From positions 1 through 64,000 of the forward strand of contig QIAA01000179.1 in the NCBI GenBank assembly GCA_003224905.1: DNA of 64,000 nt, read 5' to 3'. Shown one piece after another: positions 35,394-44,103 of this stretch. The stretch comes from Acidobacteriota bacterium (GTDB lineage: Bacteria; Acidobacteriota; Terriglobia; Terriglobales; Acidobacteriaceae). The translations under genes and the position numbers were made by a program. How positions within the stretch are numbered: position 1 is the stretch's first letter; the number at the start of each line of letters is the position of its first letter. The notes below the pieces were generated by a model. The model searched no databases. It was not told the DNA's origin and was given only the letters and a program-made list of their open reading frames with translations.

Positions 35394-36710
35394 ATGGTTA
35401 GTCGAGTGAGGGATGACCGAATCGACAGTCTGGCGCAAAAATATTTACAATCAAGCGTGTTCGCGGACGCAACCGCCGCCGTTGAAACAGTTTACCGCTC
35501 CGATTGGGGGCGCATTCTGGCCACCCTCATCGGCCTGTTCGGCGACTTCGACCTCGCCGAAGAGTCGGCCCAGGAAGCATTTACAGCCGCTGTGAACCAG
35601 TGGGCGAGCGAGGGCGTTCCAGAATCGCCGCGCGCCTGGATCATTCAAACCGCCAAGCACAAAGCTATCGACCGCATCCGTCGCCAGACGCGATTTGAAG
35701 AAAAGGTTGAGGCATTTCCATACGAATTCGGGGCCACTGTCGAAGAGCCAAATTATGACTCGGACGAAATTCCCGATGACCGCCTTCGTCTGATCTTCAC
35801 CTGCTGCCATCCCGCGCTTGCCCCCGAAGTCCAGGTCTCCCTGACTCTGCGCACGCTCTGCGGCCTTGAAACCGATGAGATCGCTCGAGCATTTCTGGTA
35901 CCTGTGCCCACTATGGCGCAGCGGCTGGTGAGGGCAAAGCGCAAAATCAGAGACGCCCGCATTCCTTACAGAGTTCCCGAAACCAGAGATATGGCGGAGC
36001 GGCTCGATGCCGTGCTGACCGTAGTTTATCTGGTGTTCAATGAAGGCTACGCGGCCACGCGCGGTACGTCGCTGGTGAGGACTGATCTTTGCGCGGAGGC
36101 TATACGCCTGGCCCGTCTGCTGAGTTCTTTACTTGGTCCGCAGCCTCCGGCGGAAGTGACCGGTCTACTGGCACTGATGTTGCTGCACGATGCGCGCCGC
36201 GATGCACGTCTCGATTCAGCAAGGGATCTGGTCGTTCTTGAGGAACAGGATCGTAACCGCTGGAATCAGCAGCAAATCGCCGAAGCCTTGCCGCTGGTCG
36301 ACAAGGCTCTGCGGAACGGTCCCGGTCCTTTTTCCCTACAGGCGGCGATTGCCGCTATTCACTGCCGGGCGGCACGCCCTGAGGACACCGACTGGGTGCA
36401 GATCGTGCGGCTCTATGGTGTTCTCGAGCGCTTGCAGCCGTCGCCTATCGTATCGCTGAATCGTGCGGTTGCTGTTGCCATGGCAGAAGGACCACAGGCA
36501 GGATTGGCAATTATCGATGAGCTTGCGGCAAGCGGTGATCTCGACAACTACCACCTGCTGCACGCCAGCCGCGCCGACCTGCTGCGCCGCAGAGGCTCGT
36601 TCGAAGAAGCAGCAAAGAGCTATGGGCGGGCCCTGCAACTGGCCACGCATGAGAGTGAGCGCCGGTTTCTCGAGAAGCGCCTGCGGGAAGTGCGATCGGC
36701 GGTGGCGTAA
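35394..36710 (+). CDS. ECF42-type sigma factor with TPR-like C-terminal extension
   Basis: 438 residues. Sigma region 2 at about 25-95 (VYRSDWGRILATLIGLFGDF, DLAEESAQEAFTAAVNQWAS, PRAWIIQTAKHKAIDRIRRQ), region 4 at about 125-185 (RLIFTCCHPALAPEVQVSLT, TDEIARAFLVPVPTMAQRLV), then a 200-residue helical extension (LDAVLTVVYLVFNEGYAATR, PSPIVSLNRAVAVAMAEGP, NYHLLHASRADLLRRRGSFE) seen in group ECF42. That group normally lacks an anti-sigma factor and controls adjacent DGPF genes, exactly the arrangement here. Start ATG 35394; a GTG at 35460 would fit the usual N-terminus better. Confidence 0.92.
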   Translation: MVSRVRDDRIDSLAQKYLQSSVFADATAAVETVYRSDWGRILATLIGLFGDFDLAEESAQEAFTAAVNQWASEGVPESPRAWIIQTAKHKAIDRIRRQTRFEEKVEAFPYEFGATVEEPNYDSDEIPDDRLRLIFTCCHPALAPEVQVSLTLRTLCGLETDEIARAFLVPVPTMAQRLVRAKRKIRDARIPYRVPETRDMAERLDAVLTVVYLVFNEGYAATRGTSLVRTDLCAEAIRLARLLSSLLGPQPPAEVTGLLALMLLHDARRDARLDSARDLVVLEEQDRNRWNQQQIAEALPLVDKALRNGPGPFSLQAAIAAIHCRAARPEDTDWVQIVRLYGVLERLQPSPIVSLNRAVAVAMAEGPQAGLAIIDELAASGDLDNYHLLHASRADLLRRRGSFEEAAKSYGRALQLATHESERRFLEKRLREVRSAVA

Positions 36711-36756
36711 CCATCACTTTCGGTATACTGGCCAGCGCTTTTCAGGAAACATGCGG

Positions 36757-38646
36757 ATGACGATCGACAAACAAACCAAGTTGCTTCTCCTCCTCTCTGC
36801 CTTGGCAATTTCCACGCAACTAGCGGCGCAAGCGCCGGCGGTCCAGCCACAATACCAACCCGAGTTCTTTGGTTTTCAGGAAGTGATGGTCTCGATGCGC
36901 GACGGCGTGCGCCTGCAAACAGTGATTCTCACGCCCAAGCACGCGATTGGACCGTTGCCGATCATTTTTCGCAGGACACCCTACGGCGTGCCAAAGGACG
37001 CGAATGCCATTCCCGGCTCCGATCTTTATGACGAGCCACTGTGGGCTGACGGCTACATCTTTGTGATGCAGAACATCCGAGGACGTTTCAAGTCAGAAGG
37101 AACGTTTGTCATGCAGCGGCCTCCGCGTGATAAGAGAGATCCGAAGTCGATTGACGAGAGTACCGATACATACGACACGATCGATTGGCTCGTCAAGAAT
37201 ATTCCGAACAACAACGGCAGGGTTGGCATGACGGGCACGTCGTATCCAGGATGGCTAGTGACGCAAGCGTTGCTGGAGCCGCATCCGGCGCTGAAGGCGG
37301 TCAGCGAGCAAGCCTCACCCGATGACATGTTCGTCAACGACGACTTCCACCACAACGGTGCATTCCGGCTGAGCTACGGCTTCGAGTATTCGGCACTGCT
37401 GGAGACTTCGAAAGAGAAGAACACCAATTTCGAATTCGATCAATACGATACCTACAGCTGGTATCTCTCGCTAGGGGCGCTGTCGAATGCAAACGCTCGT
37501 TACTTCCACGAAAAGCTGCCAACGTGGAACGATTTCGTCGAGCACCCCAACCACGACTTCTGGAAGCAGCATGCGGTCACGACCTACCTCAAACACACCA
37601 CGGTGCCGAACCTGAATGTTGCCGGGTGGTATGACCAGGAGGACTTCGTCGGTCCGACGCGCATTTACGCGGCGCTGGAGCAGAGTGACACGCAGCACCT
37701 GAACTACTTTGTTGCAGGTCCATGGAACCACGGCGGATGGTCAGGTGAGACCGGGCGCAAGCTCGGCGATATCGACTGGGGCAGCGACACGGCGCGCTAT
37801 TATCGTGCCCACATCCTTGCTCCGTGGTTCGCGCACTGGCTACACGACAAGCCGCTCAATCAACCGGAAGCCATCACCTTTCAGACAGGCACCAATATCT
37901 GGAAGAGCTATGACGAGTGGCCTCCCAAGCAGGACATTATCGAGAAGAAGCTTTACCTGCGGGCCAATGGCAAGCTGTCGTTTGAAGCACCCAGCGATTC
38001 GGATGCCTTCGACTCGTATGTTTCGGATCCGGCAAACCCTGTGCCGTACCGCAATCGGCCGATTACTCCCACGTATCCTGCCCCCGCGTGGACCACGTGG
38101 CTGGTGCAGGACCAGCGGTTCGTGGAGCGACGTCCGGACGTGTTGACATGGCAGACAGATCCGCTGAAAGGAGACGTGACCGTAACCGGGGACATCGTTG
38201 CCGACCTGTTTGCTTCGACCACGAGCAGTGACAGTGACTGGGTAGTGAAGCTGATTGACGTTTTTCCCGAGGATTACCAAAAGATCTCCGAAGAGGATGC
38301 TGCCAAAGGCGCGGGTCTGGTGCTGAATGGCTACGAGTTGATGGTGGCCGACGATATATTGCGCGGGCGTTATCGCAACGGTCTAGAAAAGCCGGAACCG
38401 ATCACGCCCAACCAGGTCACGGAGTACAAGATCGATTTGCATCCCAACGACCACGTCTTCCTTAAGGGACACCGCATCATGGTGCAAGTGCAGAGCACGT
38501 GGTTTCCCGTATACGACCGTAACCCGCAGAAGTTCGTGGACAACATCTACAAGGCCACCGACGCGGACTACGTGAAGGCCACGCAGAAGATCTATCGCTT
38601 GCAGGGCTCGCCGTCGAGTGTATTGCTGCCGGTAGCGGGGCACTAA
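36757..38646 (+). CDS. CocE/NonD-family alpha/beta hydrolase, secreted
   Basis: 629 residues. Signal peptide (TKLLLLLSALAISTQLAAQA), then an acyl-hydrolase domain with nucleophile S162 in GMTGTSYPGWLVTQ, catalytic Asp in AGWYDQEDFVGP and His in VAGPWNHGGWSGE, and a C-terminal jelly-roll (DVTVTGDIVADLFASTTSSD). Family includes alpha-amino-acid ester hydrolases, glutaryl acylases, cocaine esterase and X-Pro dipeptidyl-peptidases; true substrate unknown. ATG 36757 has CAGGA at 9 nt; ATG 36751 is two codons earlier. Starts 46 nt after the sigma gene and may be part of its output. Confidence 0.85.
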   Translation: MTIDKQTKLLLLLSALAISTQLAAQAPAVQPQYQPEFFGFQEVMVSMRDGVRLQTVILTPKHAIGPLPIIFRRTPYGVPKDANAIPGSDLYDEPLWADGYIFVMQNIRGRFKSEGTFVMQRPPRDKRDPKSIDESTDTYDTIDWLVKNIPNNNGRVGMTGTSYPGWLVTQALLEPHPALKAVSEQASPDDMFVNDDFHHNGAFRLSYGFEYSALLETSKEKNTNFEFDQYDTYSWYLSLGALSNANARYFHEKLPTWNDFVEHPNHDFWKQHAVTTYLKHTTVPNLNVAGWYDQEDFVGPTRIYAALEQSDTQHLNYFVAGPWNHGGWSGETGRKLGDIDWGSDTARYYRAHILAPWFAHWLHDKPLNQPEAITFQTGTNIWKSYDEWPPKQDIIEKKLYLRANGKLSFEAPSDSDAFDSYVSDPANPVPYRNRPITPTYPAPAWTTWLVQDQRFVERRPDVLTWQTDPLKGDVTVTGDIVADLFASTTSSDSDWVVKLIDVFPEDYQKISEEDAAKGAGLVLNGYELMVADDILRGRYRNGLEKPEPITPNQVTEYKIDLHPNDHVFLKGHRIMVQVQSTWFPVYDRNPQKFVDNIYKATDADYVKATQKIYRLQGSPSSVLLPVAGH

Positions 38647-38748
38647 CCTTGAATTCCGGGTGACGTGGTGGATAAGGAGGGATTTGGGTGTCGCCACGGA
38701 TCGCCGATTGCACGACCACCCTAAACGAGAGCTATGCCTACTGAGAGT

Positions 38749-38774
38749 TGGCGCGGGTGAGGGCGCCCGCGCCA
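38749..38774. repeat. extragenic palindrome between convergent genes
   Basis: TGGCGCGGG (38749-38757), TGAGGGCG, CCCGCGCCA (38766-38774). 9-bp GC stem, no T-run, midway between the CocE stop and the pal stop, so it may work as a bidirectional terminator or be a REP-type repeat. Confidence 0.55.
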
Positions 38775-38798
38775 CACGAGCATTGCTTCCGACCAGTG

Positions 38799-39530
38799 TT
38801 ACTTGCCGTACACGAAATGCCCTCGCCGGTTCTGTTGCCAGCAGGCTTCGTTCGACTCGCTGCAGAACGGTTTTTCTTTGCCGTAGCTGATGGTCTTGAC
38901 GTGGTCGGCGGTGACGCCACCCTGAACCAAGGCGTTGCGCACCGCATTGGCGCGGCTGTCGCCGAGGGCCAGGTTGTATTCAGTCGATCCGCGCTCGTCA
39001 CAGTGTCCTTCGACACTAAAGTTGACGCTCGGATGCTGACTGAAGAATTGAAGGTCAGCCTGCAGCGAAGTTTGCTGATCCGGACGGATGTCGCTCTTGT
39101 CGTAATCGAAATAAACATCCTTTACGTTCTGCGAGAACAGTTCTTCTTCCGTAGCATTGGCTTGGGGTGGCGGTGGCGGTGGAGCGTTCACTGTGACCCG
39201 CGCCGTGGCGGTCTGCGTGCCCCCTGGTCCTTTGGCAGTCAGAGTATAGGTTGTGGACTGGGCGGGGCTAATCGATTGCGAGCCACTAGGCTGCACGGCG
39301 CCGACCGTGTCAATACTGGTGTCGGTAGCATTGGTGGTTTCCCAAGTGAGCGTCGTGGACTGGCCCTTGTCGATCGTGTTGGGATTCGCCGTGAGCGAAG
39401 CTGTGGGCGCGGCCGGTGGTGGTGGCGGCGGTGGCGGTGGCGGCGCCGGTTTCTTCTTGCAGGCGCCCAGCATCATGATAGCGCCCAACGCAAATACCAA
39501 TGTGACCCACTTTAGTTTTCGCTGCTTCAC
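38799..39530 (-). CDS. pal: peptidoglycan-associated lipoprotein Pal
   Basis: 243 residues. Lipoprotein signal (VTLVFALGAIMMLGAC), polyproline linker, an Ig/PKD-like domain (LTANPNTIDKGQSTTLTWE), a second proline stretch, then an OmpA-like peptidoglycan-binding domain (DVYFDYDKSDIRPDQQTSL, VEGHCDERGSTEYNLALGD, ISYGKEKPFC). Outer-membrane end of the Tol-Pal machine, binding TolB and peptidoglycan. The Ig-like insertion makes it longer than the E. coli protein. GTG start 39530 with GAGGG. Last gene of the tol operon. Confidence 0.93.
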   Translation of the reverse strand: MKQRKLKWVTLVFALGAIMMLGACKKKPAPPPPPPPPPPAAPTASLTANPNTIDKGQSTTLTWETTNATDTSIDTVGAVQPSGSQSISPAQSTTYTLTAKGPGGTQTATARVTVNAPPPPPPQANATEEELFSQNVKDVYFDYDKSDIRPDQQTSLQADLQFFSQHPSVNFSVEGHCDERGSTEYNLALGDSRANAVRNALVQGGVTADHVKTISYGKEKPFCSESNEACWQQNRRGHFVYGK

Positions 39531-39657
39531 CTTTTCCCTCCCTGAAGATGCGTGCCCTCACGACTGGCGCACGGCTCAGATTGGTCGTGAGGCATCAGTC
39601 TTCGACTTTCAGGGGGTTGGTCCTGATGAGAGATGACTGAAGCCTGGCGACAGAAAC

Positions 39658-41016
39658 TCATTTCCAACTCCAATTCGGCTGGGTGTTCTTTCCCGCAGAG
39701 GTCAATTGCTTCTGGCCTGTGCCATCGGCCAGCATGGTCCAAATCTGTTCGCTTCCGGAGCGGCTGGATTGAAAAATAATGTGCCGTCCATCCGGCGACC
39801 AGCAGGGGAAATCATTTCGCCCGCCATCGTGAGTCAACTGCACCCACTGCTTGCTGGCGATATCCATGATGTATATATCTTGCGCTCCAGGAGCGCCGGG
39901 GCCATAGTGTCGCATCCAGGAAAAAACCAGGAATTGCCCATTTGGGGACCAGGTGGGCGACACTGCATACCCCTGATTGGTGATTTGCTGAACGTTCGTG
40001 CCGTCTGCTTCTGCGGTGTAGATCTCCGGTAAGCCCGTGCGGCCACTCACCCAGGCAATCTGAGTTCCGGTCTTGCGATTGAAAACTGGGGAGACATCGG
40101 GACCTTTAAAAGACGTGATGCGCTTGAGATTGGTGCCGGACGAATCGGCGATATAGAGTTCGGGATCGCCGCTGCGCGAAGATGAGAGCGCCAGTTTTGT
40201 GCCGTCTGGTGACCAGGAAGGGGAAAGGTTAGTGCCGCCAAATCGGGGGAATGTGACCAGACGATTCAATTCGAGCGAGTACATCAGTATTTCCCATGCT
40301 CCTTTGTTCAGGGAACTGAAAGCGATTCGCGAACCATCCGGAGAAACACGCGGGGAAAGTGAAATCGAGGCAAGATGCGTGATTTGATGCTGATTGGCGC
40401 CGTCGTAATCCATGGCCCAGATTTCTTTGTGCCCGCTACGGCTGCTGACGAAATAAACCTTTGTCTCCGCGATGCCCTGAATGCCTCCGCCTAAACGGAA
40501 GATAATTTCATCAGCGAACTTGTGAGCAGTTAAACGCGCGGCATCGTTGGTGGCCGCATCCTGATATTGCTTGCCCAACACTTGCGGTGACGTAACGTTC
40601 TTTACGTCATAGAGCCAGCCTTGCACCGTCATGCCATTGCCTGAGGCGCCGAGATTGCCAAACGCGAGCATGGCCGCATTCGGCGGCGGCGCGCTCCAGC
40701 CTTCGAACTTCACATCGGCCGGAGTTCCCACAGGTCCCAAGGGATAGAAACTCTTCGAAACCATGTCGAAGATGCCCGCGTTCTCCAAGTCGTTCCACAG
40801 CGTCTCGTTAAAGGCTTTGAGCAGTTCGGTATTTTTGGGGTCCTGCGCGGATGGGTTGAAGTCGGGCACTGCCAGGCGGATTTTTTCAACTCCTAGCCCG
40901 GTACCGGTACGAATCCAATCCTGCGCACCTACGGGAATGACGACGCACAAGGCAAAGATGAGTGCTGTGTGTAATTTCTTGCGGCTTATGAACGGGCCCA
41001 CATTACCCCTCATCAT
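39658..41016 (-). CDS. tolB: TolB, periplasmic beta-propeller of Tol-Pal
   Basis: 452 residues. Signal peptide near 12-32 (KKLHTALIFALCVVIPVGAQ), an N-terminal domain (EKIRLAVPDFNPSAQDPKNT, FNETLWNDLENAGIFDMVS), then six WD-like TolB repeats (SLSPRVSPDGSRIAFSSLN, NLSPSWSPDGTKLALSSSRS, VSPTWSPNGQFLVFSW, FPCWSPDGRHIIFQSSRSG). Links Pal in the outer membrane to TolA. Two consecutive ATGs, 41016 and 41013. 36 nt after tolA. Confidence 0.93.
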   Translation of the reverse strand: MMRGNVGPFISRKKLHTALIFALCVVIPVGAQDWIRTGTGLGVEKIRLAVPDFNPSAQDPKNTELLKAFNETLWNDLENAGIFDMVSKSFYPLGPVGTPADVKFEGWSAPPPNAAMLAFGNLGASGNGMTVQGWLYDVKNVTSPQVLGKQYQDAATNDAARLTAHKFADEIIFRLGGGIQGIAETKVYFVSSRSGHKEIWAMDYDGANQHQITHLASISLSPRVSPDGSRIAFSSLNKGAWEILMYSLELNRLVTFPRFGGTNLSPSWSPDGTKLALSSSRSGDPELYIADSSGTNLKRITSFKGPDVSPVFNRKTGTQIAWVSGRTGLPEIYTAEADGTNVQQITNQGYAVSPTWSPNGQFLVFSWMRHYGPGAPGAQDIYIMDIASKQWVQLTHDGGRNDFPCWSPDGRHIIFQSSRSGSEQIWTMLADGTGQKQLTSAGKNTQPNWSWK

Positions 41017-41052
41017 GTTCCTAACAGTCTCCCAATGACAAAACAGGTCTAA

Positions 41053-41841
41053 CTACCTCTTGTAATCGAACCAGAACTCAACTGAAACCTTATTTCCGGA
41101 ATAATCCGAGGGCAGGGGACCAAAAGTGTCAATGCGCTGAATAGCGCGGGTCGCCGATTGATCGAGGGCCGGCACTCCGCTGGATTGCTCAACCTGCACG
41201 TTGGTGGGCCGGCCGTCGCGGCCGATATCAAAAACCAGGTACACGCGCTGGGATTCGGCGATGCGCGGATCGACTTCGTACTTCAGCCAGTTCTCTGAGA
41301 CTTTCTGCTGCACCACGCGCACGTACCACGCATAGCGGCTGCCGAAATCGCCTCCGCCGCCCGTGAATCCGAACCCGCCCTTTGCGCCTCCCGCAGAGAA
41401 TGTTCCGTAAGGCCCGCTCACCGGTCCGCCCTGCCCAAAGGGCACGACGTTACTTGCTTCTTCCACCGGTTGCGGTTCAGGTTTTCTTTTGCTGGCGCTG
41501 GGCTCAGGTTTCGGTTTCTTCTTGGTGGTCTTGTCAGGAATGGGAATTGCTTCCGGTTCCTTTACCTCAGGAGTCGGCTGTGACTTTGCGAGACCCTTGG
41601 ACTCGTTGGCCAGAACGTTTTGTGTTTGAGTCTGGCTTGCGGGCAGCGGAACGGTGCTCACCAAAGTGACGCCCATGGCGTCACCTCCGCCGCCTGCGCC
41701 CCACCCTTCGCCGTGATGAGTTGGAGCAATCACGGTGTAAAGCAGGATCGCCGCCGTGATCCCGACATGCAGCGCCGCAGACCAAGCCAGGTTGCGTCCC
41801 CAGCTTTCGTGCTCCAGAAAAATTTCAGCACTATTTGCCAT
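41053..41841 (-). CDS. tolA: TolA/TonB-family energy transducer
   Basis: 262 residues: cytosolic start MANSAEIFLEHESWGRNLAW, one transmembrane helix (SAALHVGITAAILLYTVIA), a Pro/Lys-rich periplasm-spanning linker (KTTKKKPKPEPSASKRKPEP), glycine-rich part and a C-terminal TonB domain (YAWYVRVVQQKVSENWLKYE, AESQRVYLVFDIGRDGRPTN). Position between tolR and tolB says it is the TolA equivalent, though the C-terminus is TonB-like. ATG 41841 overlaps the tolR end by 11 nt. Confidence 0.88.
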   Translation of the reverse strand: MANSAEIFLEHESWGRNLAWSAALHVGITAAILLYTVIAPTHHGEGWGAGGGGDAMGVTLVSTVPLPASQTQTQNVLANESKGLAKSQPTPEVKEPEAIPIPDKTTKKKPKPEPSASKRKPEPQPVEEASNVVPFGQGGPVSGPYGTFSAGGAKGGFGFTGGGGDFGSRYAWYVRVVQQKVSENWLKYEVDPRIAESQRVYLVFDIGRDGRPTNVQVEQSSGVPALDQSATRAIQRIDTFGPLPSDYSGNKVSVEFWFDYKR

Positions 41842-42253
41842 GGGTATCGAGCGGCTGGGTAACAATGCTCACGTTTACGATCCCAGATTGCTTTACCGCA
41901 TCCATGACGGTGGCGAAAGCCCCGAAGGGAACATCTTCATCTGCGCGGACGAATATCTGCTGGCGCTGCGGGTCTCGCACTTTCTGGCGCAGTTTCCCGC
42001 CGATCTCGTTGATGTTGATGGGATCGTTGCCGAGAAATACCCGCTGCTGTTTGTTGATGCTGATCACCATCCGCTCTTCCGTGATTTCCTTGACGGTGCG
42101 CGTCTTGGGTACGCTGACTTCGATACCCGATTGCAACACCGGTGCAGTAACCATAAAGATGATGAGCAACACGAGAACAACGTCAACTAGGGGAGTGATG
42201 TTGATATCAGCTAGAGAGGTCTGGGTGCGTCCATTAGGAGCCGTAAAGGCCAT
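41831..42253 (-). CDS. tolR: TolR/ExbD-family stator protein
   Basis: 140 residues: one N-terminal transmembrane helix with the essential Asp in DINITPLVDVVLVLLIIFMV, then a periplasmic domain (GIEVSVPKTRTVKEITEERM, QQIFVRADEDVPFGAFATVM). With TolQ forms the proton channel that energises TolA. Its ATG overlaps the tolQ stop (TAATG). Confidence 0.93.
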   Translation of the reverse strand: MAFTAPNGRTQTSLADINITPLVDVVLVLLIIFMVTAPVLQSGIEVSVPKTRTVKEITEERMVISINKQQRVFLGNDPININEIGGKLRQKVRDPQRQQIFVRADEDVPFGAFATVMDAVKQSGIVNVSIVTQPLDTHGK

Positions 42254-42975
42254 TACCGCCGCACCTCCGCGGTTTCGCGATAGGTGGACTGTGCCTGTTG
42301 GTGCTCGACTGCATTCATCATCTCGAGCGCGAAGTCATCTCCCCGAGACGCGAATTCCCGTATAGAGCCGCCGATCAAGTTGTACGCAATCACTGCTGGG
42401 ATCGCGGCAGCTAAGCCTGCCGCGGTGGTAATGAGCGCTTCAGAAATTCCAGGGGCCACGGCCCGCAGCGTCGCAGCGCCGGCCGTGCCAAGACCATGAA
42501 AGGCGTCGATGATCCCCCAGACAGTTCCAAAGAGACCGACGAAAGGTGTGACCGCGCCGGTGATTGCAAGCCACGGCAGATTGCGCTCCAGGCGAGTCAT
42601 TTCTTCAGAAGTCGCGATTTGCATGGCGCGCTGCAGCGCCAGCGGACTGCGAATCATCCCCGTGGAAATCCCGCCCTGCCGCCGGTATTCCTCGAACCCG
42701 TTTTCAAAGATGCCCACCAGAGGGCTTGGCCGGAATTGTTCCGCTACCGCTGCCACATCCTGCAGCCGCTGTGATTTGCGAAAGGCCCGCAGGAAGCGTC
42801 CGCTCTGCACCCGGGAGCGCCGAAGTCGCCCCCACTTAGCCAGAATGATTGCCCAGGAAATCAGGCTGAAGATTAGAAGTGTGAGCAAAACCATCTTGGC
42901 GACGGCGCCGGTTTGGCCGACCAAGTCAATGATTTCGCCGCTGACGAACGCGGTGAGAAATGAATACAGGTGCAT
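42253..42975 (-). CDS. tolQ: TolQ/ExbB-family proton-channel protein
   Basis: 240 residues with three transmembrane helices (VLLTLLIFSLISWAIILAKW; LAITGAVTPFVGLFGTVWGI; SEALITTAAGLAAAIPAVIA) and the MotA/TolQ/ExbB signature GLFGTVWGIIDAFHGLG. First gene of tolQRAB-pal. ATG 42975; CAGGG upstream. Confidence 0.93.
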   Translation of the reverse strand: MHLYSFLTAFVSGEIIDLVGQTGAVAKMVLLTLLIFSLISWAIILAKWGRLRRSRVQSGRFLRAFRKSQRLQDVAAVAEQFRPSPLVGIFENGFEEYRRQGGISTGMIRSPLALQRAMQIATSEEMTRLERNLPWLAITGAVTPFVGLFGTVWGIIDAFHGLGTAGAATLRAVAPGISEALITTAAGLAAAIPAVIAYNLIGGSIREFASRGDDFALEMMNAVEHQQAQSTYRETAEVRR

Positions 42976-43261
42976 TTTGTGGGGTGTCCCTGGCCCCGAT
43001 TATAGTCCAAGGTTAAGAACGAACTTTTCAGCTGATTTTGCACAGTGAACCTGTGGGGTAACGGCGGCAATGATTACGTGCGTTCACAGGTTGGTTCTTG
43101 GAAATTGACTTCCGACTATCCCAGAGCCGTTCCCGGCACAGAGTTGGTGGCCGAAAGAACCTCCGGTCTGAACTTGCGAAGTTGCTGAGCCAGTTTATCT
43201 CCGTTTTCCGCGTTAGTTCATTGAAGCGCGATCTAAACCGCTTTCAAGGAGACAAGATCTC

Positions 43262-43489
43262 ATGACCAGTTCGAGAATATCTTTGCTGGCCGACGGCGGC
43301 CGCCAAACAACCACGTCCGAGCAGCAGTTCTATGTTGAAGCAACCACATCGATAAAGACAGCGATTCCACCCGCGCCAGCAGGCTGGACCCTACGCGACC
43401 GCAATGCGGCGACAATTATTGCGCCAACAAGCCTCTGTAAAGGGTCGCCGTTGGTGCCAGGCCTATTTCATTACCTATCTTTGGGCTGA
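43262..43489 (+). CDS. short ORF with strong ribosome site overlapping the next ORF
   Basis: 75 residues, MTSSRISLLADGGRQTTTSE onward. It has the best Shine-Dalgarno around (AAGGAGACAAGATCTC then ATG) but the composition becomes unnatural after about residue 40 and no family comes to mind. It overlaps 43404-44024 in another frame. Either the real start of that gene with a frameshift in between, or a leader ORF coupled to it. Confidence 0.3.
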   Translation: MTSSRISLLADGGRQTTTSEQQFYVEATTSIKTAIPPAPAGWTLRDRNAATIIAPTSLCKGSPLVPGLFHYLSLG

Positions 43490-44024
43490 CCAGCAGAAAC
43501 GCAACGAGCTTCGCATACGTGAACGCGACGTGCGGGCGCGAGCGCTGGGACTGTTGTCTCCTGAGGAACAGAAGCAGGTTGATGACCTGAGTCGGCAATG
43601 CCGCAATTTCGAACGACAGGCGCAGGCTCAGATGAGGGCCAACCCCGACGAAGCCGCACGGTTGCGAGCGCAGGCGCGGCCCTTTGCCGAGCAGGCGAAT
43701 GCCATTCGCAAGGCGCATCAGGAAAAGGTATTCCCCGAAATGGAGGCAATCAGAAAGGAAGAGGCCGATGCCTACATTGAGCCGGAGGTCAACGTCAGCA
43801 TATCGCTCAGCAAGGAAGCTTCGGTTGCGTCTAAAGCAGAGCGCACGCAAATTGCAGGTATCCCGGCGACTTTCCAGGATAAGGATCTGGTGATGTCCTT
43901 CGGACACGACGATGCCGGCCGCACGCTGTGGGTAAAAATGAGTGGCAGCCGCCCGGCGGTTGAGGCCATTGCCAACCTGTACGCTTCGTCGAATCTCGTG
44001 AGCTGGGCAGGAAAGAAACAATAA
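43404..44024 (+). CDS. hypothetical protein with charged helical centre
   Basis: 206 residues: QACAYFITYLWADQQKRN-like opening (CQAYFITYLWADQQKRNELR), a long coiled-coil stretch (RIRERDVRARALGLLSPEEQ, QAQAQMRANPDEAARLRAQA), then a mixed domain (EPEVNVSISLSKEASVASKA, AIANLYASSNLVSWAG). No family recognised. ATG 43404 has no ribosome site and the frame is open upstream to a TAA near 43350, which supports an N-terminus lost to a frameshift from the ORF at 43262. Confidence 0.5.
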   Translation: MRRQLLRQQASVKGRRWCQAYFITYLWADQQKRNELRIRERDVRARALGLLSPEEQKQVDDLSRQCRNFERQAQAQMRANPDEAARLRAQARPFAEQANAIRKAHQEKVFPEMEAIRKEEADAYIEPEVNVSISLSKEASVASKAERTQIAGIPATFQDKDLVMSFGHDDAGRTLWVKMSGSRPAVEAIANLYASSNLVSWAGKKQ

Positions 44025-44065
44025 ATGAGAAGGTAAGCTCTCGCAGCCGATCAAAATATTGCAAA

Positions 44066-44097
44066 TTGACAATCGATCGGCTGCTGAGGGCTATAAT
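44066..44097 (+). promoter_or_regulatory. sigma-70-like promoter placed for a leaderless mRNA
   Basis: TTGACA (44066-44071) and a perfect TATAAT (44092-44097), spacing 20 bp, longer than the ideal 17. The A of the next ATG (44104) is 7 nt past the -10, the expected transcription start. GAGGG is also present 13 nt before the ATG. Confidence 0.6.
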
Positions 44098-44103
44098 TTT
44101 TGC

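Noticed and set aside
39415..39450. GGTGGCGGT-type simple repeat
   Set aside because: It is the polyproline linker of Pal read on the other strand, not an independent repeat element.
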